Numbered from the stretch's first letter, positions 22,515 through 31,862 are shown. The stretch is DNA of 34,016 bases from JACZQZ01 sp046756945 (GCA_046756945.1 JBHHXI010000012.1:1-34016); one strand, 5' to 3'. Numbers and translations: made by a program. Notes: generated by a model not told the origin, from the sequence alone.

Positions 22515-23423
22515 ATGACCCTGCGCAGCATACTGTTGCTCGTGTTCGCTCTGGTGGCCGCCGGGCTCACGGCGTTCTACGCCCGCAGCTGGATCGCCGC
22601 CGAACGCGCCGCGTTCATGGCGACGATTCCCGAGGAGGCGCCACCGGCTCCGGCGACCTTCGTTCTCGTCGCCAGGGAAGAGCTGCCGGCCGGGACCTTC
22701 GTCAAGCCCGCCAACATGAAATGGCAGGCGTGGCCCGAAGACGGCCTGGTCGACGAGTATTGGATCCAGGGCAAGCGGGACATGAACGAACTGGAGGGCG
22801 CCGTGGTCCGCTCCCTTATCTCCGCCGGTCAGCCGATCACGGATTCGCGGGTCGTCCATCCCGGCGACCGCGGGTTCCTGGCCGCCGTGCTCAACCCCGG
22901 GATGCGCGGCGTGTCGGTTCCCGTGAACGCCACTTCGGGCATTGCCGGCTTCGTCTTCCCGGGCGACTGGGTGGACCTCCTCCTCACCATCCGCGTGAAC
23001 CAAAAGAGCGAGGACACCGGCAATAACAGAACCCGCTATTTCAGCGAGACCCTGCTTACCGACGTGAGAGTCCTGGCCGTCGACCAGAACATCGAAAACG
23101 AGAAGGGCGAAGTCAACGTCGCCAAGACCGCGACCCTGGAGGTCACCACCAAGCAGGCCGAAATGATCGCCATCGCGCTCGAGATGGGGTCGATATCGCT
23201 CAGCCTCCACAGCCTGGCGCGTGAGCAGGACCGCTTCGCCCGGCTGGCCCGGGATATCGGCGCCGATCCGGGGGAGACGACCGAAGCGCGCAGCTACACC
23301 ACCGACTTCGACATCTATTACATGCTCGGCGACCCGGACGGGATTTTGAAAGATGGCGGCAGGGGCCGCAAGAGAACCATCAACGTACTGCGCGGCGAAA
23401 AGGCCGATACGGCCAAGTTCTAG
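22515..23423 (+). CDS. cpaB: Flp pilus assembly protein CpaB/RcpC
   Basis: The 302-residue protein has an N-terminal membrane helix (about 4-22) and a SAF-like domain (ELPAGTFVKPANMKWQAWPED). A long periplasmic part follows, with RGVSVPVNATSGIAGFVFPGDWVDLLLT, the conserved CpaB core. CpaB works with the secretin CpaC at the periplasmic face of the outer membrane. GAGGAG lies about 10 bases before ATG 22515. The C-terminus is Gly/Arg/Lys-rich. It is 19 bases from cpaC. Confidence 0.92.
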   Translation: MTLRSILLLVFALVAAGLTAFYARSWIAAERAAFMATIPEEAPPAPATFVLVAREELPAGTFVKPANMKWQAWPEDGLVDEYWIQGKRDMNELEGAVVRSLISAGQPITDSRVVHPGDRGFLAAVLNPGMRGVSVPVNATSGIAGFVFPGDWVDLLLTIRVNQKSEDTGNNRTRYFSETLLTDVRVLAVDQNIENEKGEVNVAKTATLEVTTKQAEMIAIALEMGSISLSLHSLAREQDRFARLARDIGADPGETTEARSYTTDFDIYYMLGDPDGILKDGGRGRKRTINVLRGEKADTAKF

Positions 23424-23442
23424 GGGGATAGGGGGAAAGACC

Positions 23443-24876
23443 ATGAACGCACTTCTTGCGCGACTCCGCGGCCGCCTGGCCCGGCTGGCGCTGGCCTGCG
23501 TCCTTGGCCTCGGCCTGACGGCGGGCATGGCGACGCCGCCTGGCCCGGCGGGCGCCGTCGAGTTCGTGACCGGCGCCGGCACAGCCTTGCAACTGGAGGT
23601 CAACAAGGGACGCCTGGTGCGCCTGGACCGCCCGGCCAGCACGGTCTTCATCGCCGACCCCGAGATCGCCGACATCCAGGTCAAATCCCCCAGCCTGGTC
23701 TATCTGTTGGGCAAGAAGGCCGGCGAGACCACTCTCTACGCGGTGGACGAGGGCGAGAACGTTCTGGCCAGCGTCGCCATCAGGGTGAACCTCAACCTGA
23801 GCCGCCTGCGCGACGCCATCCGCAAGCTGGACCCGCGGGGCGACGTGGACGTCAGCAGCATCGACGACACCCTGGTTCTCGAGGGCGTCGTCAGGTCGTC
23901 CCTGGTCGCCGAGGACGTGCGCCGGCTGGCCGTGCGCATCGCCGGCGACGAGGAATCGGTCATCAACCGGCTGGGGGTCGACTCGCCCAACCAGGTCAAC
24001 CTGCGCGTCCGCATCGCCGAGATCACCCGCGGCGTCGACAAGCAGCTGGGCTTCAACTGGCAGATCCTCGGCACCCTGGGCGGTTTGTCCCTCGGACTGG
24101 CGACGACCAATCCCTTCGCCAGCGCCGTCAGCGTCGTCAACAGCTTTGGCAGCCTGACACAGGGGGCCAGCGCCGCCTTCAACGCCGAGGGATGGGACTT
24201 CAACGCCGTCATCGACGCCCTCGAGGAGGAAGGGCTGGTGACCGTCCTCGCCGAGCCCAATCTCACCGCGCTCACCGGAGAAACCGCCAGCTTCCTGGCC
24301 GGCGGCGAGTTCCCCATCCTGGTGCCCGACGCCGACGGCCGGGTGACCATCGAGTTCAAGAAGTTCGGTGTCTCCCTGGCCTTCACGCCGACCATGATCG
24401 GGGAGGCGCGGGTCAACCTGCACGTGCGCCCCGAGGTGAGTCAGCTGTCGAGCAAAAACGCGGTCACGCTGAACAACTTTGTCGTGCCTTCGTTGACCAC
24501 CCGGCGTGCCGAGACCACGGTGGAATTGGGCAGCGGACAGAGCTTCGCCATCGCCGGCCTGCTGCAGAACAACGTCAACCACGATATCCGGAAGTTCCCC
24601 GCCCTCGGCGATATTCCGGTGCTCGGCGCCCTGTTCCGCTCCGACCGCTTCCAGCGGGACGAGACCGAGCTGGTGATCATCGTCACCCCGTACGTCGTCC
24701 GTCCGTCGTCCCGAACGCGGCTGGCGGCGCCGACCGACGGCTTCGTGCCGCCCCATGACGTGGAGCGTCTCGTCACCGGGGGCACCAACAGGCGCAATCC
24801 CGTTGTCGGCAAGCCCCGGACCGTGGACAGCAGCGGCAAGGCGCTGATCGGGCCCGTCGGGTTTCAACTGAATTAA
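23443..24876 (+). CDS. cpaC: Outer-membrane secretin CpaC/RcpA
   Basis: The 477-residue protein is the secretin through which the Flp pilus leaves the cell. It has a signal peptide (about 1-38, ending GAVEF), an N-terminal pilus-secretin domain (GKGRLVRLDRPASTVFIADPEIADIQV-like region) and a BON-like segment. The C-terminal secretin domain includes VTVLAEPNLTALTGETASFLAGGEFPILV, GVSLAFTPTMI and GDIPVLGALFRSDRFQRDETELVIIVTPYVV. The frame is open upstream to 23353, but ATG 23443 gives the signal peptide and avoids overlap with cpaB. Length is normal for CpaC. Confidence 0.95.
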   Translation: MNALLARLRGRLARLALACVLGLGLTAGMATPPGPAGAVEFVTGAGTALQLEVNKGRLVRLDRPASTVFIADPEIADIQVKSPSLVYLLGKKAGETTLYAVDEGENVLASVAIRVNLNLSRLRDAIRKLDPRGDVDVSSIDDTLVLEGVVRSSLVAEDVRRLAVRIAGDEESVINRLGVDSPNQVNLRVRIAEITRGVDKQLGFNWQILGTLGGLSLGLATTNPFASAVSVVNSFGSLTQGASAAFNAEGWDFNAVIDALEEEGLVTVLAEPNLTALTGETASFLAGGEFPILVPDADGRVTIEFKKFGVSLAFTPTMIGEARVNLHVRPEVSQLSSKNAVTLNNFVVPSLTTRRAETTVELGSGQSFAIAGLLQNNVNHDIRKFPALGDIPVLGALFRSDRFQRDETELVIIVTPYVVRPSSRTRLAAPTDGFVPPHDVERLVTGGTNRRNPVVGKPRTVDSSGKALIGPVGFQLN

Positions 24877-24888
24877 CGGGAGAGTGCC

Positions 24889-25686
24889 ATGATCTGCAAA
24901 TCCCGGATAATCCGGCAGTTCCTCATCACATCCATGGTGGGCGGGGCGTTGATGGTTTCGGGCTGCGCCGAGACCGCCACCGGGGTCGTTTTGGGCACCG
25001 GCGTGTACTATGCCGCCAACCCCGATCAGCTTCCCCTCGAGGACTTTTCCGACGTGCCCGAGGCGCGCAAGCCGCGGGCCGATCTGGTCCAGTACAGCCA
25101 CGACGTCGCCTTTGCCGCCGGCGAGGCGCGGCTGGCCAACGGCCAGCGCCAGAGCCTCGACGCCTTCCTGGCCCGCCTCGAAGCCGGCTACGGGGACAGG
25201 TTCTACGTGGTCGCGGGACGGGGCCGCAAGGGCGAGCCGAAGCAGGCGGCGGCGCGGCTTGGCGAACGCCGCCGCCAGGCGGTGATGGCGTTCCTCGAGC
25301 TTCGCAGGCTGCGCGTCCTGCCGCTGCGCATCGAATTCGGGATCGACGCGCCCGTCAGGGGCGGCGTGAAAGTGATCGTGCGGCGCTACGTGGTCACCCT
25401 GCCCGAATGTCCCGATTGGAGCGGACGGCCGGAAATCACCTACAACAACACCCCATCGAGCAACTTTGGCTGCGCCACCGCCACCAACCTGGGACTCATG
25501 GTGGCCGATCCCGGAGACATCGTGGCCGGACGCCATCCCGGCCTCATGGACGGTGAGTTCACCGCCCGTTCCATCGAGCGCTACCGCAAGGGCGAAACCA
25601 CACCCCTCGAGGGCGACGACGCGAACACCGCCCCGGTCGACCCGACGGGTGGCGGAGATTCAGGAGCAGCGGCACCGCTGAATTAG
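24889..25686 (+). CDS. cpaD: Pilus assembly lipoprotein CpaD
   Basis: The 265-residue protein has a lipoprotein signal with lipobox LMVSGC (lipidated Cys26), an OmpA-like-sized middle with DVAFAAGEARLANGQRQSLDAFL and the CpaD signature NFGCATATNLGLMVADPGDIV near residues 201-221. CpaD is a periplasm-facing outer-membrane lipoprotein that supports the CpaC secretin. The acidic Pro/Gly-rich tail after residue 235 is disordered. It starts 12 bases after cpaC and ends 2 bases before cpaE. Confidence 0.92.
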   Translation: MICKSRIIRQFLITSMVGGALMVSGCAETATGVVLGTGVYYAANPDQLPLEDFSDVPEARKPRADLVQYSHDVAFAAGEARLANGQRQSLDAFLARLEAGYGDRFYVVAGRGRKGEPKQAAARLGERRRQAVMAFLELRRLRVLPLRIEFGIDAPVRGGVKVIVRRYVVTLPECPDWSGRPEITYNNTPSSNFGCATATNLGLMVADPGDIVAGRHPGLMDGEFTARSIERYRKGETTPLEGDDANTAPVDPTGGGDSGAAAPLN

Positions 25687-25688
25687 CC

Positions 25689-26912
25689 ATGGCAGAGCAC
25701 GCACTTAAATCAACCGCGCGAATGGGCGAACGCCTCCCGTTCATGGCCTTTGTCCTTGACGATTCCACGCGCGCCACCCTTGTCCGCGTCGCCGAGAATC
25801 AGGGCTGGTCCGACGGCGAGGTACTGGACGGTGGCGTGCGCGAGGCCATCGACTCCCTTGCCGGCGTTTCCACGCCCCAGGTGCTGGTGATCGATCTCTC
25901 CGATTCCAGCGATCCCCTTACCGACATCGGCGCGCTGGCGGAGGTCTGCGACGCGGGCACGCGCGTCATTGCGGTGGGGAATATCAACGACGTCAACCTG
26001 TTCCGCACCCTTGTCACCCTGGGCGTCCAGGACTACCTGCTCAAGCCGGTGACGGCGGACGCCTTGAACGCGCTCCTCGTCAAGGCGGCCGAGGAGCCGG
26101 CCATGGCGGAGCCCGAGGAGGCCAGGCTCGGCCGGCTGATCGCCGTGATCGGCGCCCGCGGCGGGGTCGGCGCCAGCACGATCGCCGTCAACACCGCCTG
26201 GTTGATGGCCCATGAGCAGAAACTGCGGGTGGCCGTCGTCGATCTGGATCTCTATTTCGGCACGGTGGCGCTGTCGCTCGACCTGGAACCGGGGCGCGGC
26301 TTCCGCGAAGCCCTGGAAAACCCCAACCGCATCGACGGCCTGTTTATCGAGCGCGCCCTGGTGCGCGAGAGCGACAACCTGTTCATCCTGGGCGCCGAGG
26401 AAGCCCTGGAGAACGATTTCAGTTTCGATCCGGCGGCGGTCGAACTGCTGCTCGAGAAGCTGCGTCGCGACTTCGATTGCATCATCGTCGACTTCCCGCG
26501 CGCCGTGGTCACGGCCAACGCCTATATTCTGTCGGCGGCCTCGGCCGTGGCGGTGGTATCCGACGCCTCCCTCGCCGGAATGCGCGACACCCTTAGGTTG
26601 GTCGCCTTCACCAAGAGGGTGACGCCGGCGGCCGCCGTCAAGGTCGTCGTCAATCGAGTCGGCGCGGCCAAGAAGGGCGAGCTGTCGAAGGAGGACTTCG
26701 AGCACGGCGCCGGGCTGAAAATCGACCACGTGATTCCGCAGGAAGCCGGCGTGGCGGCGATCAGCGCGGGCGTCGGCAAGCCGCTGGTGGAGGTCGCCAA
26801 GCGCAGCCGGCTGGTGACGGCGCTGCGCAAGCTCAGCAGCGAACTTTCCGCGGTCGAGGATGAACCGGCAAAGGCTCCCTTCTGGCAGCGCTTTCTGAAA
26901 CAGAGTGCGTAA
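25689..26912 (+). CDS. cpaE: CpaE/TadZ pilus localisation protein (receiver-like domain plus ParA/MinD ATPase)
   Basis: The 407-residue protein has an N-terminal atypical receiver (about 18-135, ending VQDYLLKPVTADAL). A MinD/ParA-type ATPase domain follows from residue 148. The P-loop reads GARGGVGAST (155-164): the signature Lys is Arg157 and the second P-loop Lys is Ala162, so nucleotide handling differs from true ParA proteins. CVD-like VVDLDLYFGT and IIVDFPRAV follow. CpaE/TadZ marks the pole or site where the pilus machine is built. It is coupled to neighbours by a 2-base gap before it and a 1-base TAATG overlap after it. Confidence 0.92.
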   Translation: MAEHALKSTARMGERLPFMAFVLDDSTRATLVRVAENQGWSDGEVLDGGVREAIDSLAGVSTPQVLVIDLSDSSDPLTDIGALAEVCDAGTRVIAVGNINDVNLFRTLVTLGVQDYLLKPVTADALNALLVKAAEEPAMAEPEEARLGRLIAVIGARGGVGASTIAVNTAWLMAHEQKLRVAVVDLDLYFGTVALSLDLEPGRGFREALENPNRIDGLFIERALVRESDNLFILGAEEALENDFSFDPAAVELLLEKLRRDFDCIIVDFPRAVVTANAYILSAASAVAVVSDASLAGMRDTLRLVAFTKRVTPAAAVKVVVNRVGAAKKGELSKEDFEHGAGLKIDHVIPQEAGVAAISAGVGKPLVEVAKRSRLVTALRKLSSELSAVEDEPAKAPFWQRFLKQSA

Positions 26913-28687
26913 TGTTCGGTCGCCGCCAGACCAAGGGCGTCGTCTCGCTGAACGCCGAACGCACGGCCCGGCGCACGGCTCGAAAAAAGCCGGCTTCGCC
27001 CCCGCCCAAGAAAAAGCCGGAGGCAGCGCCCACGGCGGTGCCCTCGACGGAGGCGCCCGCCCAGGCCTCGCCCCAGGCGGACGGGACGTCGCCGGACGCT
27101 CCGGTGTTGGACGCTCCGGCGCCGGGGGCGAAACCGCCCCGTGATGACGTCATGGAGACGGTCATGGGTCGGGCGCAGGCGCTGATCGCCAAGAAGTTCG
27201 ATCCGGAAAAGTTGTTGGGTATGGCGCGCGCCGATCTGGCTAAAATGATCGGCGATATCGTGGACGAGGTCACCCACGAAGAATTCCTCCTGCAGGAGCA
27301 CGAACACCGGGACGTGGTCACTGCACTGATCAACGAATTCCTGCTTGAGGCGAAACGCACGGTTTCCCAATTCGAGCTGGCGCCCGATCCGGTGCCGGAC
27401 TCCGACGGCAACACCATTGCCGCCAGTCGCGACAGCATCGAGGCGGCCAAAGAACGCATCCAGCCGATGCTCATGGAGCGCATCGACGTCACCAAGGCCT
27501 CCGAGTTGCCGCGCAGCGAGCTGGTCAGCCGGCTCGGTGAGATCATCGCCGAAATCCTGGGCGAGGAGAAGATTCACCTCAACCTGCTCGAGCAGCGGGA
27601 CCTGGTGACCATGCTGTTGAACGACATGCTCGGCCTCGGCCCGCTGGAGCCGCTTCTGACCCGGGAAGAGATCACCGACATCATGGTCAACGGCCCCAAG
27701 CAGGTCTACGTGGAGTGCGCCGGCAAGCTGCAACTGTCCGACGTCACCTTCCGCGACAACGCCCATGTCATGAACATCGCCAGCCGCATCGTGACGCGGA
27801 TCGGCCGGCGGGTGGACGAGTCGACGCCACTGGTGGACGCCCGGCTTGAAGACGGGTCGCGCGTCAACATCATCATTCCGCCGCTCGCCCTGGACGGCCC
27901 CACCATCTCGATCCGGAAATTCGCCAAGCAGAAGATCACCCTGGACATCATGGAGCGCCAGAGGAACCTGTCGCCGCAGATGGCCATGGTGCTGAAGATC
28001 GCCGCGCGGGCGCGCCTCAACATCCTGATTTCCGGCGGTACGGGTTCGGGCAAGACGACGCTGCTCAACGCCCTGTCGCGCATGATCGACGACGGCGAGA
28101 GGATCGTCACCATCGAGGACGCCGCCGAACTGCAGCTCCAGCAGCCCCACGTGGTCCGCCTGGAAACGCGCCCCCCCAACCTGGAAGGGTCTGGCGAGAT
28201 CACCCAGCGGGACCTGGTCAGGAACGCCCTGCGCATGCGCCCCGACCGTATAATCCTGGGCGAGATCCGCGCCGGCGAGGCCCTGGACATGCTGCAGGCC
28301 ATGAACACGGGCCACGACGGCTCCATGTGCACCATCCATGCCAACCGGCCACGCGAGGCCCTGACCCGGCTCGAAAACATGGTCGCCATGGCGGGCGTGA
28401 AACTGCCCAATGACGCGGTGCGCGCCCAGATCGCCGCCGCCGTCAACCTGATGGTCCAGATTTCGCGCATGCGCGACGGCGTCCGCCGCGTCACCCAGAT
28501 CACGGAGGTGGTGGGCATGGAAGGCGAAATAATCACGACCCAGGACTTGTTCACCTTCGAATTCGAAGGCGAGGACGCCGACGGTAACCTGCACGGCTCC
28601 TTCAACTCGACGGGCCTGAGGCCCCATTTCCTGCCGCGCTCCCAGTACTTCGGTCTCGATCGCGCGCTGATGGAAGCCATGGGTTGA
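26912..28687 (+). CDS. cpaF: Secretion motor ATPase CpaF/TadA with duplicated N-terminal domain
   Basis: The 591-residue hexameric ATPase powers Flp pilus extension and probably retraction. A basic Pro/Ala-rich leader (1-75) precedes two related helical modules at about 87-144 and 182-240, with some 20 identical positions and shared R-x-Q, D-x-x-K, EE and RDxVTxL motifs. Usually only the second, next to GLGPLEPLL, is present. The catalytic core then follows: ITDIMVNGPKQVYVE, Walker A GGTGSGKTTL with Lys381, the Asp box ERIVTIEDAAELQL, Walker B RPDRIILGEIRAGEA and the His box TGHDGSMCTIHAN. The start overlaps the cpaE stop by one base. It is 17 bases from tadB. Confidence 0.94.
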   Translation: MFGRRQTKGVVSLNAERTARRTARKKPASPPPKKKPEAAPTAVPSTEAPAQASPQADGTSPDAPVLDAPAPGAKPPRDDVMETVMGRAQALIAKKFDPEKLLGMARADLAKMIGDIVDEVTHEEFLLQEHEHRDVVTALINEFLLEAKRTVSQFELAPDPVPDSDGNTIAASRDSIEAAKERIQPMLMERIDVTKASELPRSELVSRLGEIIAEILGEEKIHLNLLEQRDLVTMLLNDMLGLGPLEPLLTREEITDIMVNGPKQVYVECAGKLQLSDVTFRDNAHVMNIASRIVTRIGRRVDESTPLVDARLEDGSRVNIIIPPLALDGPTISIRKFAKQKITLDIMERQRNLSPQMAMVLKIAARARLNILISGGTGSGKTTLLNALSRMIDDGERIVTIEDAAELQLQQPHVVRLETRPPNLEGSGEITQRDLVRNALRMRPDRIILGEIRAGEALDMLQAMNTGHDGSMCTIHANRPREALTRLENMVAMAGVKLPNDAVRAQIAAAVNLMVQISRMRDGVRRVTQITEVVGMEGEIITTQDLFTFEFEGEDADGNLHGSFNSTGLRPHFLPRSQYFGLDRALMEAMG

Positions 28688-28704
28688 GCGGGGGAGTCTG
28701 AATC

Positions 28705-29703
28705 ATGAGTACAGGAATTCTGGTCGTCTTCTTCGGTGTGTTGTTGACGCTCGGCTGCCTCGGGCTGGCCCTCAGGGTAAGTGTGCTGGGGCCGCGGCGC
28801 CATATGCGACGGCGCCTCGAAACCGTCAATCAGCGTTTCACCGGCGGGGCGCCGGGCGGCAAACACGGAACGGGGGCGGTCAACAGCGTTCGGCGGAAGG
28901 AGCAGACCAGCGGTATGCCGGTGCTGGACCGCATCGCTAAACGCTTCCTGCCCCGTCAATCGCTGTTGAGAGCCCGCCTGGCACGGACCGGCCGCAACAT
29001 CCCCATCGGAACCTATGTGCTGGTCAACGTGATCGTGACGTTGGCCGTTGCACTCGTCGCGTTGGTGATTGTCGGCCTGCCGCCGTTTCTGGCCGCGCTG
29101 ATCAGCTTCACCATCGGTATCGGCGTGCCCCATTTCGTCGTCGGCCGGCTGGCCGGCAACCGGGTGAAAAGGTTTACCGCCGTCTTTCCCGACGCCATCG
29201 ACCTCATCGTGCGCGGCCTCAAGTCGGGCCTGCCGGTGGCCGAATCGATCAACGCCGTGGGCGCCGAGATGGCCGACCCGGTGGGCCACGAGTTCCGCCT
29301 CGTCTCCGACAACATCAAGTTCGGCATGCCCCTGGAGGAGGCCCTGTGGGACGTTTCGGCGCGTTTGGATATCCAGGAGTTCAAGTTCTTCATCATCAGC
29401 CTGTCGGTGCAGCGCGAAACCGGCGGCAACCTGGCTGAAACCCTGGCCAATCTGTCCGAAATCCTGCGCCGGCGCCGGCAGATGAGCCTCAAGGTCAAGG
29501 CCATGAGCTCGGAAGCGCGGGCCAGTGCCTACATCCTGGGGTCGCTGCCGTTCATCATGTTCGGGATCATCTTCATGCTCAATCCGGGCTACGAGACCGA
29601 GCTGTTCACCGATCCGCGCGGGCGGATGATGCTTGGCGCCGGTTTGGTCACCATGTTGATGGGCATCGCCGTGATGGCAAAAATGGTGAAGTTCGAGATA
29701 TGA
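28705..29703 (+). CDS. tadB: Tad pilus inner-membrane platform protein TadB
   Basis: The 332-residue membrane protein carries the T2SSF/GspF-like domain of TadB. It has an N-terminal helix (about 4-27), a cytoplasmic basic linker, two central helices (about 101-140), and the F-domain with FPDAIDLIVRGLKSGLPVAESI and QRETGGNLAETLANLSEILRRRRQM. Two C-terminal helices (about 272-292 and 307-328) follow. TadB and TadC form the platform that couples the CpaF motor to the pilus. GGGGGAG precedes the ATG. Its stop overlaps the tadC start as ATGA. Confidence 0.93.
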   Translation: MSTGILVVFFGVLLTLGCLGLALRVSVLGPRRHMRRRLETVNQRFTGGAPGGKHGTGAVNSVRRKEQTSGMPVLDRIAKRFLPRQSLLRARLARTGRNIPIGTYVLVNVIVTLAVALVALVIVGLPPFLAALISFTIGIGVPHFVVGRLAGNRVKRFTAVFPDAIDLIVRGLKSGLPVAESINAVGAEMADPVGHEFRLVSDNIKFGMPLEEALWDVSARLDIQEFKFFIISLSVQRETGGNLAETLANLSEILRRRRQMSLKVKAMSSEARASAYILGSLPFIMFGIIFMLNPGYETELFTDPRGRMMLGAGLVTMLMGIAVMAKMVKFEI

Positions 29704-30683
29704 ATATTTCCGATTATCTCCCCGCCGATCTGTCGTCCGAGAACCTCATTGCCGTCGTTGCCAGCGGCGTCGCCTTCGCCACGGTGTATGCGGTGTGGAA
29801 CGCGCTGACGGCGCGCGATCCCCTGAGCGGCAGGGCCAAGGCCCTGCGCCAGCACCGGGAAAACCTGAAGGCCGGGTTGACCGCGCCCCGGCGCTCCGAG
29901 CGCCGGACGGTGGCCGCCATGGGCATAATGCGCCGCGTCATCCAGCGCTTCAACCTGATGCGCACCGAACAGGCCACCAAGGTCATCGACCGCCTGGCCG
30001 AGGCCGGTTGGCGGTCCAAGGACGCGCTGGTGGCTTTCCTGTTCATGAAAATCTGCCTGCCGTTCGCCTTCGGCGCGGCCGCGGCGTTCGCCATCTACGG
30101 GCTCGGCGTTATCGATGTCCCGCCCATTATCCGGCTGCTGTTGGCGATGGTGTGCGTTGTCATCGGTGCCTATGTGCCCGAGGTGTTCGTGAAAAACGCC
30201 ATCCAGAAGCGGCGCAAGCTCATCCAGAAGGGGCTGCCCGACACGCTGGACCTTCTGGTCATCTGCGCCGAGGCGGGCCTGGCGCTCGATTCCGCGCTGA
30301 CCCGCGTATCCCGCGAGATGGAACGCTCCGCCCCGGAGGTGGCCGACGAGTTCGGCCTGACCGCGGTCGAGCTCGGATTCCTGCCCGACCGGAGGCAGGC
30401 GCTCGAAAACCTGATCAAGCGGGTACAGTTGCCCTCCGTCCACGGGGTCGTGAACACCCTGATGCAGACCGAGAAATACGGCACGCCGCTGTCCCAGTCG
30501 CTGCGCGTTCTGGCGGCCGAGTACCGCAGCGAACGCATGCTCAAAGCCGAGGAGAAGGCGACAAAACTACCCGCTCTCCTCACCGTGCCGCTTATTGTTT
30601 TCATCATGCCGACGCTGTTTATCGTGCTGCTCGGCCCGGCCATCCTCCGTGCCATCGACGGGCTGAGTAATTTGAATATGTAG
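29700..30683 (+). CDS. tadC: Tad pilus inner-membrane platform protein TadC
   Basis: The 327-residue protein is the TadB partner with the same T2SSF-type domain. Helices near residues 15-35, 112-158 and 291-319 enclose the cytoplasmic F-domain, which has LPDTLDLLVICAEAGLALDSALTRV and MQTEKYGTPLSQSLRVLAAEYRSERMLKAEEKATKLPALLTVPLIVFIMP-type motifs typical of TadC. The 4-base ATGA overlap with tadB shows translational coupling. It is the last gene of the operon, followed after about 55 bases by a strong intrinsic terminator. Confidence 0.93.
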   Translation: MNISDYLPADLSSENLIAVVASGVAFATVYAVWNALTARDPLSGRAKALRQHRENLKAGLTAPRRSERRTVAAMGIMRRVIQRFNLMRTEQATKVIDRLAEAGWRSKDALVAFLFMKICLPFAFGAAAAFAIYGLGVIDVPPIIRLLLAMVCVVIGAYVPEVFVKNAIQKRRKLIQKGLPDTLDLLVICAEAGLALDSALTRVSREMERSAPEVADEFGLTAVELGFLPDRRQALENLIKRVQLPSVHGVVNTLMQTEKYGTPLSQSLRVLAAEYRSERMLKAEEKATKLPALLTVPLIVFIMPTLFIVLLGPAILRAIDGLSNLNM

Positions 30684-30739
30684 GCGCGGTTCCGCAATTG
30701 GGGTGCCAGGTCGTGGATTGGGGTCCGGCGGCCTGGCGG

Positions 30740-30778
30740 CGCCGGGGGACGGTTATCGCCGTCCCCCGGCGTTTTTTT
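30740..30778 (+). terminator. Intrinsic terminator of the flp-cpa-tad operon
   Basis: GCCGGGGGACGG (30741-30752), loop TTATCG, CCGTCCCCCGGC (30759-30770), extended by C30740-G30771, form a 13-bp perfect hairpin followed by seven T (30772-30778). This is a textbook rho-independent terminator for the plus-strand operon. Confidence 0.95.
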
Positions 30779-30853
30779 GCGCGCCCGATGGGGGAAATGC
30801 CTCGGCTGGGGGTATGGCGTTCGCGGCGCCCGGGTATCGCCCCGGCAGCGGTA

Positions 30854-31705
30854 TTACGGATTACCGGTATTGGCCGGCGCGGGGATGCCCGTGCCTTGTC
30901 GGCGGAAGACGGCGGCGGCCTTGGCGTGGCCGCTCAGTGTGCGCAAGGTTTCGTAATAAGCCAGGTTGTTCCTGACCTCGGCCTCGCTCAGATCCATGCG
31001 GGCGATCTTGGCGGCCTTGGCCGGTTGCCCGGCGAGACCGTACACGAGGGCCAGGTTCTGCCTGTTGCGGACCGTCGCCAGGGGGTCGGCGGCGATTTCG
31101 CGCAGGATCCGGGCGGCCTCGTCGAAGTCGCCGGCAAGGGCCAGGGACAGCGCCAGGTTGTTGCGCAGCTTGAGCGTACTCGGGGCAAACTTCATCGCCG
31201 TCCTGTAATGGTGCTGGGCGGCCTTGTGCTCGCCCAATAGATCGCGCGCGATGCCGAGACCGTTGTGGGCCCTGTGATCGGCTGGGTCCAGGGCGATGGC
31301 GGCCTTGAACTGCTCGGCCGCCGGGCGCGGGCGGTCGAGCGCGAGCAGGGTGTTGCCGAAGCCCCGGCGGGCTTCTCCGTTGGCGGGATCGAGGTTGACC
31401 GCCTTGCGGTAGGCCGCCGCCGCCTGGCCGTAGGCGCCGAGCGCGAGGGTGGTTTCGCCGAGGGCGGCGAGGGGAGGCGCCGCCTCGGGCGCCAGTTTGA
31501 TGGCGCGGCGGTAGAGCACCACTGCCGACCTCAGGTCTCCGCCCCGGCGCGTCGCGTTCGCCATGCGCATGATCTGCGCCACGCGGCTGGTGCGGTTTTC
31601 CTCTTTGATCTGTACCGCCGTCGGCACCTGGTCGGCGCACGCCTGGGCCAGTACAGCCAGGCCCATTCCGGCGGCCATGGCCAGGGCACGCAACGCGGGC
31701 CGCAT
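30854..31705 (-). CDS. tadD: TadD-like TPR protein, probable lipoprotein
   Basis: The 283-residue protein has a short export signal MRPALRALAMAAGMGLAVLAQAC (a non-ideal lipobox, Cys23). A run of tetratricopeptide repeats follows, with motifs such as AVVLYRRAIKLAPEAAPPLAALGE, AAAAYRKAVNLDPANGEARRGFG, AAEQFKAAIALDPADHRAHNGLG and AQHHYRTAMKFAPSTLKLRNNLA. TadD is a TPR lipoprotein that helps the secretin complex of Tad pili; the neighbourhood supports this name. ATG 31705 was chosen because the signal sequence begins there, although the frame is open to 31879. It is convergent with tadC across the terminator and divergent from the MarR gene. Confidence 0.8.
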   Translation of the reverse strand: MRPALRALAMAAGMGLAVLAQACADQVPTAVQIKEENRTSRVAQIMRMANATRRGGDLRSAVVLYRRAIKLAPEAAPPLAALGETTLALGAYGQAAAAYRKAVNLDPANGEARRGFGNTLLALDRPRPAAEQFKAAIALDPADHRAHNGLGIARDLLGEHKAAQHHYRTAMKFAPSTLKLRNNLALSLALAGDFDEAARILREIAADPLATVRNRQNLALVYGLAGQPAKAAKIARMDLSEAEVRNNLAYYETLRTLSGHAKAAAVFRRQGTGIPAPANTGNP

Positions 31706-31862
31706 GGTCCGCGGGTTGCCCGGCCGGGGGCGCGTTCGCAAATCCGTCCTCAATGCTCCTCCAGTGGCGTAATCTGACACGGCCGGCGGGCGCCGCGCCA
31801 GCGAAATTCCCGGCTGCGGATTTGCCCCTGTCCGCCGGTCCGTGGTAACCGTTTGCTGTCGC

